A DNA stretch of 21,959 bases from an uncultured Phascolarctobacterium sp. (GCA_900541915.1 UQLS01000022.1:1-21959); one strand, 5' to 3'; shown: positions 13,415-21,133, counted from the first letter of the stretch. The notes: generated by a model not told the origin, from the letters alone. Program-made: numbers and translations.

Positions 13415-14004
13415 TTTCTTTTACCCCATATAGCTACCAGTTTCTTAATAGCTTTGCCTCTGTGACTGATTTTGTTTTTCTCCTGCATGGTAGCTTCTGC
13501 CATTCCTTTATGCAGTTCTGTAGACCAAAACAGCGGGTCGTAACCAAATCCGCCTGTACCAAGCGGTTCATGCAGCAGCATGCCATCGCAGCTGCCGTCT
13601 GTTTCATAAAGCACTCTGCCATCCGGCTGTACTACAGCCAAAGCACAACGGAAACGACAAGTACGCTTTACCTGAAATTTCATATTGTGCAGCAGCAGCT
13701 GATTGTTTTCTTCATCTGTAGCCTTTTCTCCAGCATAACGGGCACTGCGTACACCGGGCGCACCATCTAAAGCCTGTACTTCCAAACCGGAATCATCAGC
13801 AATACAGACCATGCCTGTTTTCTTAGCATAATATGCTGCTTTCAGTTTGGCATTAGCAGCAAATGTTTTTCCTGTTTCTTCCGGTTCCTCAATCGCTTCA
13901 AAATCAGCCAGACATTTAATCTGTACCGGCAGCTCTTTCATCAACTCTCTAAATTCCTGCAGCTTACCCTGATTATGGGTAGCAATTACTAATTCCTGAA
14001 TCAA
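13411..14004 (-). CDS. rdgB: XTP/dITP diphosphatase (non-canonical purine NTP pyrophosphatase)
   Basis: RdgB/HAM1 enzymes hydrolyse dITP, XTP and ITP to monophosphates and so keep deaminated purines out of DNA and RNA. The family motifs are clear: VIATHNQGKLQEF with the substrate-binding Asn/Lys, FAANAKLKAAYYAKKTG, IADDSGLEVQALDGAPGVRSARYAG, TGGFGYDPLFW and ISHRGKAI. The start is placed at the TTG at 14004 because GAGG lies 9 bases upstream and the family normally begins just before the VIAT strand. A GTG at 14019, directly after the upstream stop, would add five residues but has no ribosome binding site. The gene lies between the HDAC-type gene and the phosphodiesterase gene, overlapping the latter by 4 bases. 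Confidence 0.93.
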   Translation of the reverse strand: MIQELVIATHNQGKLQEFRELMKELPVQIKCLADFEAIEEPEETGKTFAANAKLKAAYYAKKTGMVCIADDSGLEVQALDGAPGVRSARYAGEKATDEENNQLLLHNMKFQVKRTCRFRCALAVVQPDGRVLYETDGSCDGMLLHEPLGTGGFGYDPLFWSTELHKGMAEATMQEKNKISHRGKAIKKLVAIWGKRK

Positions 14005-14019
14005 CTTTTCTAACCTCAC

Positions 14020-15333
14020 TTAAATAGTTTCTATAAATCCATCTACAATATTTTGGACAAATACATATTGCCAGCGACCGCTTTTTTTCTCCCGCAGTGC
14101 TTCATCATAAGCCTGCTGTCTGCATCTAGCACAAATATATCTGGGCAGACAGACGATAAATGCGCTTTGGTCACCAAAACGAGTACCTTCGGCAGCAGTC
14201 TGGATGGTGAAATACCCGCCGCAGCTGCAATAATGTACTGTTTCTATCTGCTGCTCACGAATACCTTCTTCGTCATAATAAATACCTTTGCGGCGCTGCC
14301 AAATGCTACCGCATTTTTCCAGCAACTCTTTCTGTGTCTTAGCACGATTAAAGTATATTTCTCCTACCTGCTCAATAAGCTGGTCAACCCGCTGATTACA
14401 GCGTTTATCCTGCACGCGCAGCATACTTAAATCAGGCTCTACAACCTTGCTGTAATCCATCCCCGCCATCGCAAGGATAATACCTGTATTTACATACGGC
14501 AGCGCACTTTCAATGGAATAACCGCCTTCAAGCACAGCTATATCAGCCTGCAGCTTATCCGCAAGACGTGCATATCCCTGCGCAGTTACCGACATTGATG
14601 CTAACGGATCGGAAAAATGATTATCCTGACCGGCAGAGTTAATAATCAGCTCCGGCTGAAAATCTTCTAATATATGGCTGATAAGTCCGTCATAAAGTCT
14701 GTGTAGTCCCTCATCACCTGTACCTGGCAGCAGCGGCAGATTAATATTGGTGCCCCAGGCACCTGGACTGCCTGCTTCTTCCGGAAAACCAGTTCCCGGA
14801 TAAAGAGTGCGCCCATCCTGATGGAAGGAAATATATAAAGTATCAGGGTCATGATAAAAGACATCCTGCGAGCCGTCACCATGATGCACGTCAGTATCGA
14901 CTACAGCAATCCTGCGTACCTGATATTTGCTGCGCAAATATTCTACCATAACAGCCTCAATGTTAACCGTGCAGAAACCACGGATACCATGCACTACACG
15001 CATGGCATGATGTCCGGGTGGACGTACCAGCGCAAATGCCCGCTTAACCTCGCCGCGCATTACAGCATCCGCCGCAGTAAGGCAGCCGCCAGCAGAAGCC
15101 AAATGTGCAGGTGTTATTAACCGCGCAATAGTTGGAACACCAATGTGCGCTCGCTGCAAATCATTGATTTGTGCCAACCGGGGCCGATATTCCTTAATCT
15201 CTTCACAATCAAACAGTCCTTCTTCTTCTAATTGGTCACGCGTATATAAAAGGCGCTCCTGCCTTTCAGGATGCGCAGGACTTATCATCCAGTCGAAGGC
15301 CGGAAAAAATACTAATCCAAGAGTATTTTTCAT
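14020..15333 (-). CDS. HDAC-family deacetylase with a C-terminal cysteine-rich extension
   Basis: The first ~300 residues are an arginase-fold histone deacetylase domain of the bacterial type (acetoin utilisation or acetylpolyamine amidohydrolase relatives), which removes acyl groups from lysine or polyamine substrates with zinc. Visible catalytic parts are RPPGHHA (His108, His109), VDTDVHHGDG with Asp148 and His150 as zinc ligands, SAGQDNHFSDPL with Asp237, and LEGGYS with Tyr272. The last ~135 residues are not part of the usual domain. They include a charged helical stretch and then C369-x-C371 and C401-x2-C404, a zinc-ribbon-like pair. The protein is 437 residues, against roughly 300-380 for most bacterial relatives. 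Its ATG overlaps the HyuA-type stop (ATGA), with GGGAGG upstream. The substrate is unknown. Confidence 0.9.
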   Translation of the reverse strand: MKNTLGLVFFPAFDWMISPAHPERQERLLYTRDQLEEEGLFDCEEIKEYRPRLAQINDLQRAHIGVPTIARLITPAHLASAGGCLTAADAVMRGEVKRAFALVRPPGHHAMRVVHGIRGFCTVNIEAVMVEYLRSKYQVRRIAVVDTDVHHGDGSQDVFYHDPDTLYISFHQDGRTLYPGTGFPEEAGSPGAWGTNINLPLLPGTGDEGLHRLYDGLISHILEDFQPELIINSAGQDNHFSDPLASMSVTAQGYARLADKLQADIAVLEGGYSIESALPYVNTGIILAMAGMDYSKVVEPDLSMLRVQDKRCNQRVDQLIEQVGEIYFNRAKTQKELLEKCGSIWQRRKGIYYDEEGIREQQIETVHYCSCGGYFTIQTAAEGTRFGDQSAFIVCLPRYICARCRQQAYDEALREKKSGRWQYVFVQNIVDGFIETI

Positions 15334-16979
15334 AATTGCACCTCCCTGCCGCGTACTTTATGCAGAATACCTGGCTTCAGCTGCATCCGCAGATTATAGA
15401 TGTCTCCCGTATCATAATAACCGTGAATCGTCCGGAAATGCTCACTGCTTATTAATTCCACATCCTGCGCCGGCAGCTGCCACTTCTCAGCCTGCTGCTG
15501 CAGCCATTCAGTCAAAACAGCTTCTGCCTTCTTCATATTAAAGCCTCGCGGCAAATGCTGCCTTTGACCGCTTTCAGGAATAATATAATAACCGTCCGTC
15601 GTATCCGCACGCAGACCGGCAGATAAAGTAGGACGCGCCAAAGCTGCGCCGATAGCGTTGGCCACCATAGCTCCTTCCGGTATCTCTACCGGCAGCTTCA
15701 TAGCTTTACCCACAGCAGTTACCAGTCCGCGAGCACCTCCGCCTACACCAATAAGCTGCTGCGGTACAAATTCTGTGCCGCGGATAACATCATCCACAGT
15801 ATAAACTGGCTGCTTCGCCCACTCATCCAGCATTTCATTGATAGTATCTGTAATTACCTTCACGGCAGACTGAACAATCTTTTCTGCTTCCTTTAAAGGG
15901 CTTCCGCCAAATGCAGCAATAGCCTGCAATGATTTTTCTGTATCACCAAAGGTAACATAGCCAGCTACTATCAAAGCATCCGATAAAGTTGCTGCTTTGC
16001 CGCCAACTGCCGCTGCTGGTCCTTCACGCATCGGTCCAATCTGATATTTCCCATCAACTACAGAAATTCTGCTGTCGCCGCCAATACCAATACTGTGCAT
16101 GTGGAACGCGCGTACTGCTGTAGGATAGCCCTTTAAAACTGCACCTTTTTTCGCCATCAAAGGCATGCCATGCTCCCAAAAAGCAATATCGGTAGTAGTA
16201 CCACCAACATCAAGAGAAATGCTGTTCAGCTCCGGTGCAGCTAATGCTTCGATTCCCAGTACGGATGCAGCCGGACCGGTAAATACTGCTTCTATCGGCT
16301 GATTCAAAGCAGCCTCCAAGGGCAAAGTACCTCCATCAGCCTTAAGTATATGTACAGGTGCCGTAATATGTCTTTGGGATAACGCCAGTTTAACCTTCTG
16401 ACAGAACTTATCAAAGACCTTATATACCGCCGCTGCAAAATAAGCAGAGTTAGTACGGCGAATAAAATTCAGCTCGCCGCTCAGCTCACTGCCAAGAAAT
16501 ATTTTCTGATAACCGCATTTTTTCAGCTCCTGTTTCAGCTGATACTCATTCTGCGGTTCCCGCACGGAAAATTTACCACTTACAGCACAGCTGCCGCTGC
16601 CTTTGCGATTTAATAAATCTCTGTGTTTGCTCCAATCTATCTGTGCAGTTACCTTACCGCGATGATCTACATAACCGCTGACATAATAAGGCTCTACCGG
16701 AAATTTTCCTTGCACATTCATCCCCGGCCCCGTCATTACTGCCAAAAAAACAGGGTCAACCTTATCTTCCGTTAATGCATTGGTCACAATGGTACTGGAA
16801 ATTACTACCCGGCTTAACCTGCTCACATCTACAGCTGTCAGCACTTTATCCAAAGCCTGCAGCACACTTACTAATACATCATCATGATTTGTCGGCACTT
16901 TAGCCTGCGCAGCTACTTCCTGCTGACTTATAACAACGGCATCAGTAAAAGTACCACCGACATCTATTCCTAAAAGCAT
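15330..16979 (-). CDS. Hydantoinase/oxoprolinase family protein (HyuA type)
   Basis: The protein belongs to the ASKHA-fold family of hydantoinase, 5-oxoprolinase and acetone carboxylase subunits, which use ATP to activate cyclic amide or related substrates. The N-terminal phosphate loop GIDVGGTFTDA (4-14), SSTIVTNAL (near 67), the mid-domain SLDVGGTTTDIAFW (near 255) and the LIGVGGGARGLV block (near 413) are typical. At 549 residues it is a lone HyuA-type protein; the HyuB subunit normally needed for hydantoinase activity is not in this window. AGGGGG lies 7 bases before the ATG. It is the first gene of an operon with the HDAC-type protein, rdgB and the phosphodiesterase. The reaction is unknown; a kinase-like or regulatory role is also possible. 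Confidence 0.88.
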   Translation of the reverse strand: MLLGIDVGGTFTDAVVISQQEVAAQAKVPTNHDDVLVSVLQALDKVLTAVDVSRLSRVVISSTIVTNALTEDKVDPVFLAVMTGPGMNVQGKFPVEPYYVSGYVDHRGKVTAQIDWSKHRDLLNRKGSGSCAVSGKFSVREPQNEYQLKQELKKCGYQKIFLGSELSGELNFIRRTNSAYFAAAVYKVFDKFCQKVKLALSQRHITAPVHILKADGGTLPLEAALNQPIEAVFTGPAASVLGIEALAAPELNSISLDVGGTTTDIAFWEHGMPLMAKKGAVLKGYPTAVRAFHMHSIGIGGDSRISVVDGKYQIGPMREGPAAAVGGKAATLSDALIVAGYVTFGDTEKSLQAIAAFGGSPLKEAEKIVQSAVKVITDTINEMLDEWAKQPVYTVDDVIRGTEFVPQQLIGVGGGARGLVTAVGKAMKLPVEIPEGAMVANAIGAALARPTLSAGLRADTTDGYYIIPESGQRQHLPRGFNMKKAEAVLTEWLQQQAEKWQLPAQDVELISSEHFRTIHGYYDTGDIYNLRMQLKPGILHKVRGREVQL

Positions 16980-17275
16980 ATCTGCACCCCCTTTTTCCGT
17001 ATCAGTTTACGACTTATTTAATATTCCCTGCCAGTACAGCAAATACCTGCTGCCGAAAAAAATAATAAAACGCCTCTGAAGAACGCTATTATTTTATCTG
17101 ACCTTGATATTTATAATACTGGCCAAAAAGTTTATTCTCATAACAATATTTTTGATTTCACAATTAATTCAATTCTTTGCCCTTCTTCTGCCATAGCTCT
17201 ATTGTATACTGTAACCATAGCAAGTGAACAACTTGCTAAACCCTTCCCATCAAATTCATCATAAACAGCTTTCCT
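16980..17275 (-). other. Intergenic region with a short open frame, possible gene remnant
   Basis: This gap lies between the hyuA-type gene and the LysR terminator. On the minus strand, positions 17278-17138 read without a stop for 46 codons and end in TGA; the translation includes KAVYDEFDGKGLASC and AMAEEGQRIELIVKSK, which look protein-like. The only ATG (17218) would give 26 residues and has no ribosome binding site. It may be the end of a decayed gene or chance. A 7-bp inverted repeat (17219-17225 with 17231-17237) lies in the same stretch. No convincing promoter for the hyuA operon could be assigned here. Confidence 0.3.
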
Positions 17276-17320
17276 AAAGAGAAAACACTCACTACATCCC
17301 CTGTGAGTGTTTTTCTCTTT
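17276..17320 (-). terminator. Intrinsic terminator of the LysR gene
   Basis: The core CACTCAC (17286-17292) pairs with GTGAGTG (17303-17309), extended by AAAGAGAAAA and TTTTTCTCTTT arms with one bulged base. On the minus strand the right part ends in a TTTTCTCTTT tract. It begins 6 bases after the LysR stop. Confidence 0.7.
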
Positions 17321-17326
17321 TTATTT

Positions 17327-18217
17327 TTATTTAACACTGTTGCTTTGCAGATAAAAATCCAAAAATTTGTCAGCACAAGCAGATAAAGTAATACCCTTTT
17401 CCCAAAAAAGCATCTGCTCGAAAAATAATGCTTCTTCATCAATACGCCTGTACTGCATGTCCTGCGGCAAACTATGCAGACAGCTTCCTGATACAACAGC
17501 TGCCGCGCTGCCAATAGCGGCAAAAGTCAGCGCAGCTCTGGCGGTTGTACTGGTAAACAGCATTACCGGCGCAAAACCAGCACCGGCACAGGCATTAGCA
17601 AGCAAGCGATAACAGCCAAAATTACAGCAGAGCGGTACTCCAATCAAATCTGTAAGCTTCAATTCCTTTGGCGGCGCAAAAGCTATTTTATTATCTTCAG
17701 TATAGACAACATAAAAATATTCTTTCTCACTGCTGCAGGTCTTAAAAAGAGATTTTTTGGCCAGCGGCGCGTTAGCAAAAGCAAAATCAGCCAAACCTTC
17801 TGAGATATGTTTTATCTGCGTCTGTACATCAACCTCATGTACTTCATAAATAACATCGGGATACTGTAAGGAAAACGGCAATAAATAACGGTGCATAAAA
17901 AAATCTGTCACCCCTGGAGAAATGCTGAAAGTAAGGCTGCCTGCGCTGCCTTCCTGATAATTATTCATCTCTGTAAACAGATTTTCTTCCAGCATGCATA
18001 TTTTCTTAGCCTTGCGCAAAAAAGCTTCACCGGCTTCTGTCAGTTCTGCCTGCCGCATACCTCTGCCAGTTTTCAGCAATTTAATATTATAATACTGCTC
18101 CATTGTTCTCACCTGCGCACTTAAAGCAGGCTGAGCCAGCGAAAGCTTTTTAGCCGCAGTAGTAAGATTCCCTGTTTCGGCAATAGTAATAAAGTTACGA
18201 TAAAAATCGAAGTCCAT
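17327..18217 (-). CDS. LysR-family transcriptional regulator
   Basis: The protein has the standard LysR layout: an N-terminal winged helix-turn-helix (residues 1-60, with ETGNLTTAAKKLSLAQPALS as recognition region) and a C-terminal effector-binding domain. The 296-residue length is typical. AAAGGTG lies a few bases before the ATG. It is transcribed away from the SLC13-type transporter gene, and the 114-base AT-rich gap contains overlapping promoters for both, the usual arrangement for a LysR protein that controls its divergent neighbour. The effector is therefore probably the transported organic anion or a product of it, which is inference. Five cysteines in the effector domain, including CCNFGC near residue 200, are more than usual. 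Confidence 0.93.
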   Translation of the reverse strand: MDFDFYRNFITIAETGNLTTAAKKLSLAQPALSAQVRTMEQYYNIKLLKTGRGMRQAELTEAGEAFLRKAKKICMLEENLFTEMNNYQEGSAGSLTFSISPGVTDFFMHRYLLPFSLQYPDVIYEVHEVDVQTQIKHISEGLADFAFANAPLAKKSLFKTCSSEKEYFYVVYTEDNKIAFAPPKELKLTDLIGVPLCCNFGCYRLLANACAGAGFAPVMLFTSTTARAALTFAAIGSAAAVVSGSCLHSLPQDMQYRRIDEEALFFEQMLFWEKGITLSACADKFLDFYLQSNSVK

Positions 18218-18268
18218 AACGCACCTTTAAAATAAGATTTTTTTATTTTTATTAAAGAAAAATAATAT

Positions 18269-18297
18269 TTTACTTTTTTATAACTTAATTCTACAAT
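18269..18297 (+). promoter_or_regulatory. Promoter of the SLC13-type transporter
   Basis: A -35 TTTACT (18269-18274), a 17-base spacer and -10 TACAAT (18292-18297) precede the gene. The same stretch on the minus strand has TTGTAG and TAAAAT at 18-base spacing, a possible LysR-gene promoter that overlaps it. LysR binding here could affect both genes. Confidence 0.5.
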
Positions 18298-18331
18298 AAA
18301 AATGATCTTTAAACAAGAAGGAGCGATTTTT

Positions 18332-19762
18332 ATGTATGGCAATAAACGCAAGCGCAGATATCACTTTCTGGCTGTTGCGGCTGGCCCATCTATATTCTTA
18401 CTTACGCTATTATTTCTGCAAAGCTTTTTTACCTTCCAGGGAGCTGCTGCACTCGGCACCATGCTCTGGATGGTTATCTGGTGGATTCTGCGTCCGGTAA
18501 ATATATCGGTTACTTCCTTGCTGCCCATAGCAGTAAATGGACTTTTCAACCTTTTGCCTATGGAAGGCATTATCAGTCAGTATTTTTCTGAAATCATTGT
18601 ATTATTGTTCGGTGCAGATTTAGTTTGCCTTACCTGGAGTACAACCGGTCTTGATAAGAGGATGGCTATCAAAATACTTTGCTGCATCGGTCCTTCCCTG
18701 AAGCAGCAGATAAGAGTATGGCTTATTCTTTCTACTGTTATGTCTATTTTCTTACCTAATGTCGTAGTCTGCACTATCATGGTTCCGGTAGCAGTTTCCA
18801 TGCTGCAATTTTTAGGTGAAGGCAATATACGTTCCAGCCGGGTAGCCTTGCCAATACTGCTTGCTATCGTTTGGGGCGCCGGTATCGGCGGTTTTGGTTC
18901 TCCTTTAGGCGGCGCTGCCAATCTCGTTGCTATCAATTACCTTGAACAGCTGACCGGTAAAGAATTTATGTATATCGACTGGCTCAGTCGTTTTTTACCC
19001 TTCCTATTTCTCATTATGCTGCTCAATCTTTTCTTTTTGGAAAGAATACCTGTCCCCAGCCAACAACTGGGCGAAACCAAGCAATATTTCAGCAAGCTTT
19101 ATGCAGAGCTTGGCCAAATGAAAGACGGAGAAAAAATCAGTCTTATTCTCTTTTTAGCAGCTATGCTGCTTTCTTTCAGCAGACCTCTTTTTGCTGATAT
19201 TTTTCCCGCTTTAAAACCTGCTTATATCTTTTTAATCTGTGGTTTTATGACATTCCTTTTTGAAGATGAAAATGGCAAATCTCTACTCAGCTGGGAACAG
19301 GCTGAACATGGTGTTATGTGGGGCATGTATTTTCTGTTTGCCGGCGGTCTTGCCTTAGGCAAAATGGTTACTGATACAGGCGCTGCAGCAAAAATGGCTG
19401 AACTTATTACAATCCTGCCGTTAAGCGGTGGTTTGGAAACTATTTTTGTTTTCAATGTCTTCTCTTGCCTGCTGACAGAAATTTCCAGTAATACAGCAGC
19501 AGCAGCAATTGCTGTCCCTGTAGTACAAAATATTGCACAGGCTTTAGCTTTAAATCCTGTACCATATATAATGATTTCCATAGTGGCATTCAATACCGCT
19601 TATATCCTGCCAGTATCAATCAGAGCTATACCAGTAAGCTATGGCTTAGACCCATCTCATCTTTTCCGTTATGGTATGATACTTTCTCTCAGCAGCGTAC
19701 TTATCATAACTATAGTTGGTTACATCTTTATGACTTTCTTCCCCGCATTCAGTTTGTTATAA
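18332..19762 (+). CDS. SLC13/DASS-family anion (dicarboxylate) transporter
   Basis: This is an inner-membrane symporter of the divalent anion:sodium family, which takes up succinate, malate, citrate or similar anions. The 476-residue protein has many hydrophobic segments and the family landmarks: VTSLLPIAV (60-68), GGFGSPLGGAANLVA (186-200), and the second sodium-site motif SNT in EISSNTAAAAIAVP (384-396). The first SNT motif, expected near 140-145, reads FLPNVVVCTIMVP, so the serine and threonine are missing and only Asn is kept. The start at 18332 is chosen because AAGGAG lies 9 bases upstream; an earlier in-frame ATG at 18302 sits next to the -10 box. It is divergent from the LysR gene and followed by a strong terminator, so it is a single-gene unit. 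The substrate is inferred from family and from nearby C4-acid genes. Confidence 0.88.
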   Translation: MYGNKRKRRYHFLAVAAGPSIFLLTLLFLQSFFTFQGAAALGTMLWMVIWWILRPVNISVTSLLPIAVNGLFNLLPMEGIISQYFSEIIVLLFGADLVCLTWSTTGLDKRMAIKILCCIGPSLKQQIRVWLILSTVMSIFLPNVVVCTIMVPVAVSMLQFLGEGNIRSSRVALPILLAIVWGAGIGGFGSPLGGAANLVAINYLEQLTGKEFMYIDWLSRFLPFLFLIMLLNLFFLERIPVPSQQLGETKQYFSKLYAELGQMKDGEKISLILFLAAMLLSFSRPLFADIFPALKPAYIFLICGFMTFLFEDENGKSLLSWEQAEHGVMWGMYFLFAGGLALGKMVTDTGAAAKMAELITILPLSGGLETIFVFNVFSCLLTEISSNTAAAAIAVPVVQNIAQALALNPVPYIMISIVAFNTAYILPVSIRAIPVSYGLDPSHLFRYGMILSLSSVLIITIVGYIFMTFFPAFSLL

Positions 19763-19780
19763 CTTTCTAAATTACAAAGC

Positions 19781-19818
19781 AAAAAGACAGGCAGAAATAA
19801 AATTCTGCCTGTCTTTTT
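19781..19818 (+). terminator. Bidirectional terminator between the transporter and XRE genes
   Basis: A perfect 16-bp stem (19781-19796 with 19803-19818, 6-base loop) with core GACAGGCAGAA is flanked by A- and T-runs. It serves two converging units: the transporter on plus and the XRE operon on minus. Confidence 0.9.
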
Positions 19819-19824
19819 TATTAT

Positions 19825-20172
19825 TTATCTATGTTCGCCAGAATGAAGTTTGTTCTTTAAAGCAATCAATTTCAGCGCATCCAGCAAATCTTCTGCTGAA
19901 AGACCTGCTAAGATATCATTTTCTTTACTGCTTTCTCTTTCTTCCTTTTTCCCATAGACCAGCTCATCTATACTGCAGCCAAGATATCTGCTTATTTTAA
20001 TGGCAGTTGTCAAACTCAAACCTGTATTGCCATTTTCTATGTTACTCATGTGCGTCTGTGATATGTCCAATGATCTTGCCAGTTTTATCTGTGATGTACC
20101 TTTTGCCATCCTGATAAGCCTGATATTTTCACCTATTTTTTTATAATCTACATCTTTAATTTCTTCTGACAT
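19825..20172 (-). CDS. XRE-family helix-turn-helix regulator
   Basis: This 115-residue protein has a Cro/CI-type HTH domain at about residues 13-67: IGENIRLIRMAKGTSQIKLA, then ISQTHMSNIENG as the turn and recognition helix, and LGCSIDELVYG at the end. The C-terminal tail is charged and helical (SAEDLLDALKLIALKNKL) and may serve for dimerisation. The start is the ATG at 20172, with AAGGGGG 8 bases upstream; a GTG two codons earlier is too close to the ribosome binding site. It is the last gene of a unit with two exported proteins (13-base gap). That is an odd partner set for a cytoplasmic repressor, and suggests it may control their expression. No target operator was recognised. Confidence 0.9.
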   Translation of the reverse strand: MSEEIKDVDYKKIGENIRLIRMAKGTSQIKLARSLDISQTHMSNIENGNTGLSLTTAIKISRYLGCSIDELVYGKKEERESSKENDILAGLSAEDLLDALKLIALKNKLHSGEHR

Positions 20173-20185
20173 TATCACAGCCCCC

Positions 20186-20659
20186 TTATCTTACAAAGTT
20201 TCTTTTGTTCTGCCATCGGTTTCTGTTTTCCAAGGCTTTCAGTGCTATGCTATAGGCATTGCTCATTGTTTTATCTTTACCTACCGGTAGGAGTGTCATA
20301 TTACTTCCTATATCTGCACATACTTTTCCCTCGGTATCAACAATATAGGCTGCAGCTATACAGTAATTTGCTCCTCTGTTATCAAACAAGTACAGGTATA
20401 CGGCTGCGGCTGCCTGCTGCATGTCTTCTCCCTGTCTTAAGGAGGCAAGAAATTCTGCATCTGTATATTTTTCTTCCGCAGCTACAGCAAGGTAGTACTG
20501 CCCGTCCTTTTTAACCGTTTTTACCGTATCTGTATCCACATATAAAGTTCCACAGTCAGTATTTCCTGCTTTCTGCATTTTCTGAGCAGCTGCCGGTAAT
20601 GCTAAAGCTAAACATAGCAGTAAAGAAACTGCTATTGTTATTAAACGTATCAGCTTCAT
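20186..20659 (-). CDS. Small exported protein of unknown function
   Basis: I do not recognise a family. The 157-residue protein has a clear Sec signal peptide: basic MKLIR, a hydrophobic core to residue 20, and an ALPAAA-Q cleavage site near 25. The mature part is about 132 residues with three cysteines (36, 100, 114), a VDTDTVKTVKKDGQYYLAVA strand-rich segment and an Ala-rich helix (QQAAAAVYLYLF). The pattern is like small periplasmic or surface proteins of diderm Firmicutes that begin with a YVDxDTV beta-hairpin, but this is only resemblance. It has no visible ribosome binding site; the ATG follows the upstream stop by 7 bases, so it may depend on translational coupling. It lies between another exported protein and the XRE regulator. 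Confidence 0.8.
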   Translation of the reverse strand: MKLIRLITIAVSLLLCLALALPAAAQKMQKAGNTDCGTLYVDTDTVKTVKKDGQYYLAVAAEEKYTDAEFLASLRQGEDMQQAAAAVYLYLFDNRGANYCIAAAYIVDTEGKVCADIGSNMTLLPVGKDKTMSNAYSIALKALENRNRWQNKRNFVR

Positions 20660-20666
20660 AATTTAA

Positions 20667-21077
20667 TTATTTATTTTGTTCTACAGGGCTGAGAGCAAAA
20701 TCCACCATCTTGTTATCTTTGTTAAAAGAAAGATTAATTGCAACAAGTTTTCTTTTACTGAAAGCAGCAATATAAGTTACTCTGTCAGTTTGATCAAATC
20801 TTTGGAAAGAATAGAATTTCACTTCTTTCATTCTGCCAAATTTATCTTTAACTTGTTTTTGTAGGGTTACATAAGTTTTTTCATCAAACTTTTCTTTAAA
20901 CTGTGTATCAAAGCCTTTTGTAAAGTCTTTGTAGGAAGGTACAGTCTGGCTAAAGACTTTGACAAAAGTTTCTGCTGTTTTCTGCTGCTTATTCAAGTCT
21001 GTACCATCTGCAGCCATGCAGATACCTGCAAATGCCATGGTAAATATTGCTGCTAAGGTAATGACTAATTTTTTCAT
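20667..21077 (-). CDS. Small exported protein, DUF3887-like
   Basis: The 136-residue protein has a signal peptide (MKKLVITLAAIFTMAFAG, cleavage near CMAADG around residue 23) and a mature part of about 113 residues. The mature part runs as a helix pair (KTAETFVKVFSQ, YKDFTKGFDTQFKEKF) followed by four beta-strands (EVKFYSFQRF, VTYIAAFSK, LVAINLSFNK, KMVDFALSPV). This layout resembles the DUF3887/NTF2-like fold seen in exported Firmicute proteins; the match is from memory and only moderate. The cysteine at 20 falls within the signal region, so lipidation is unlikely but not excluded. AAGGAG lies 6 bases before the ATG. It is the first gene of the unit that continues with a second exported protein and the XRE regulator. 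Confidence 0.8.
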   Translation of the reverse strand: MKKLVITLAAIFTMAFAGICMAADGTDLNKQQKTAETFVKVFSQTVPSYKDFTKGFDTQFKEKFDEKTYVTLQKQVKDKFGRMKEVKFYSFQRFDQTDRVTYIAAFSKRKLVAINLSFNKDNKMVDFALSPVEQNK

Positions 21078-21097
21078 ATTTTTCTCCTTATGATAAA

Positions 21098-21133
21098 AGT
21101 AAACTAAGGCAAGACCCCCTGCCTTAGTTTACT
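21098..21133 (-). terminator. Stem-loop between the autotransporter gene and the exported-protein operon
   Basis: A perfect 14-bp stem (21098-21111 with 21120-21133) encloses an 8-base loop of mainly C on plus. On the minus strand it is followed by TTTATCATAAGG, a weak U-tract that overlaps the spacer before the next ribosome binding site. It is a probable terminator of the autotransporter gene, or a partial one that allows read-through. Confidence 0.55.
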
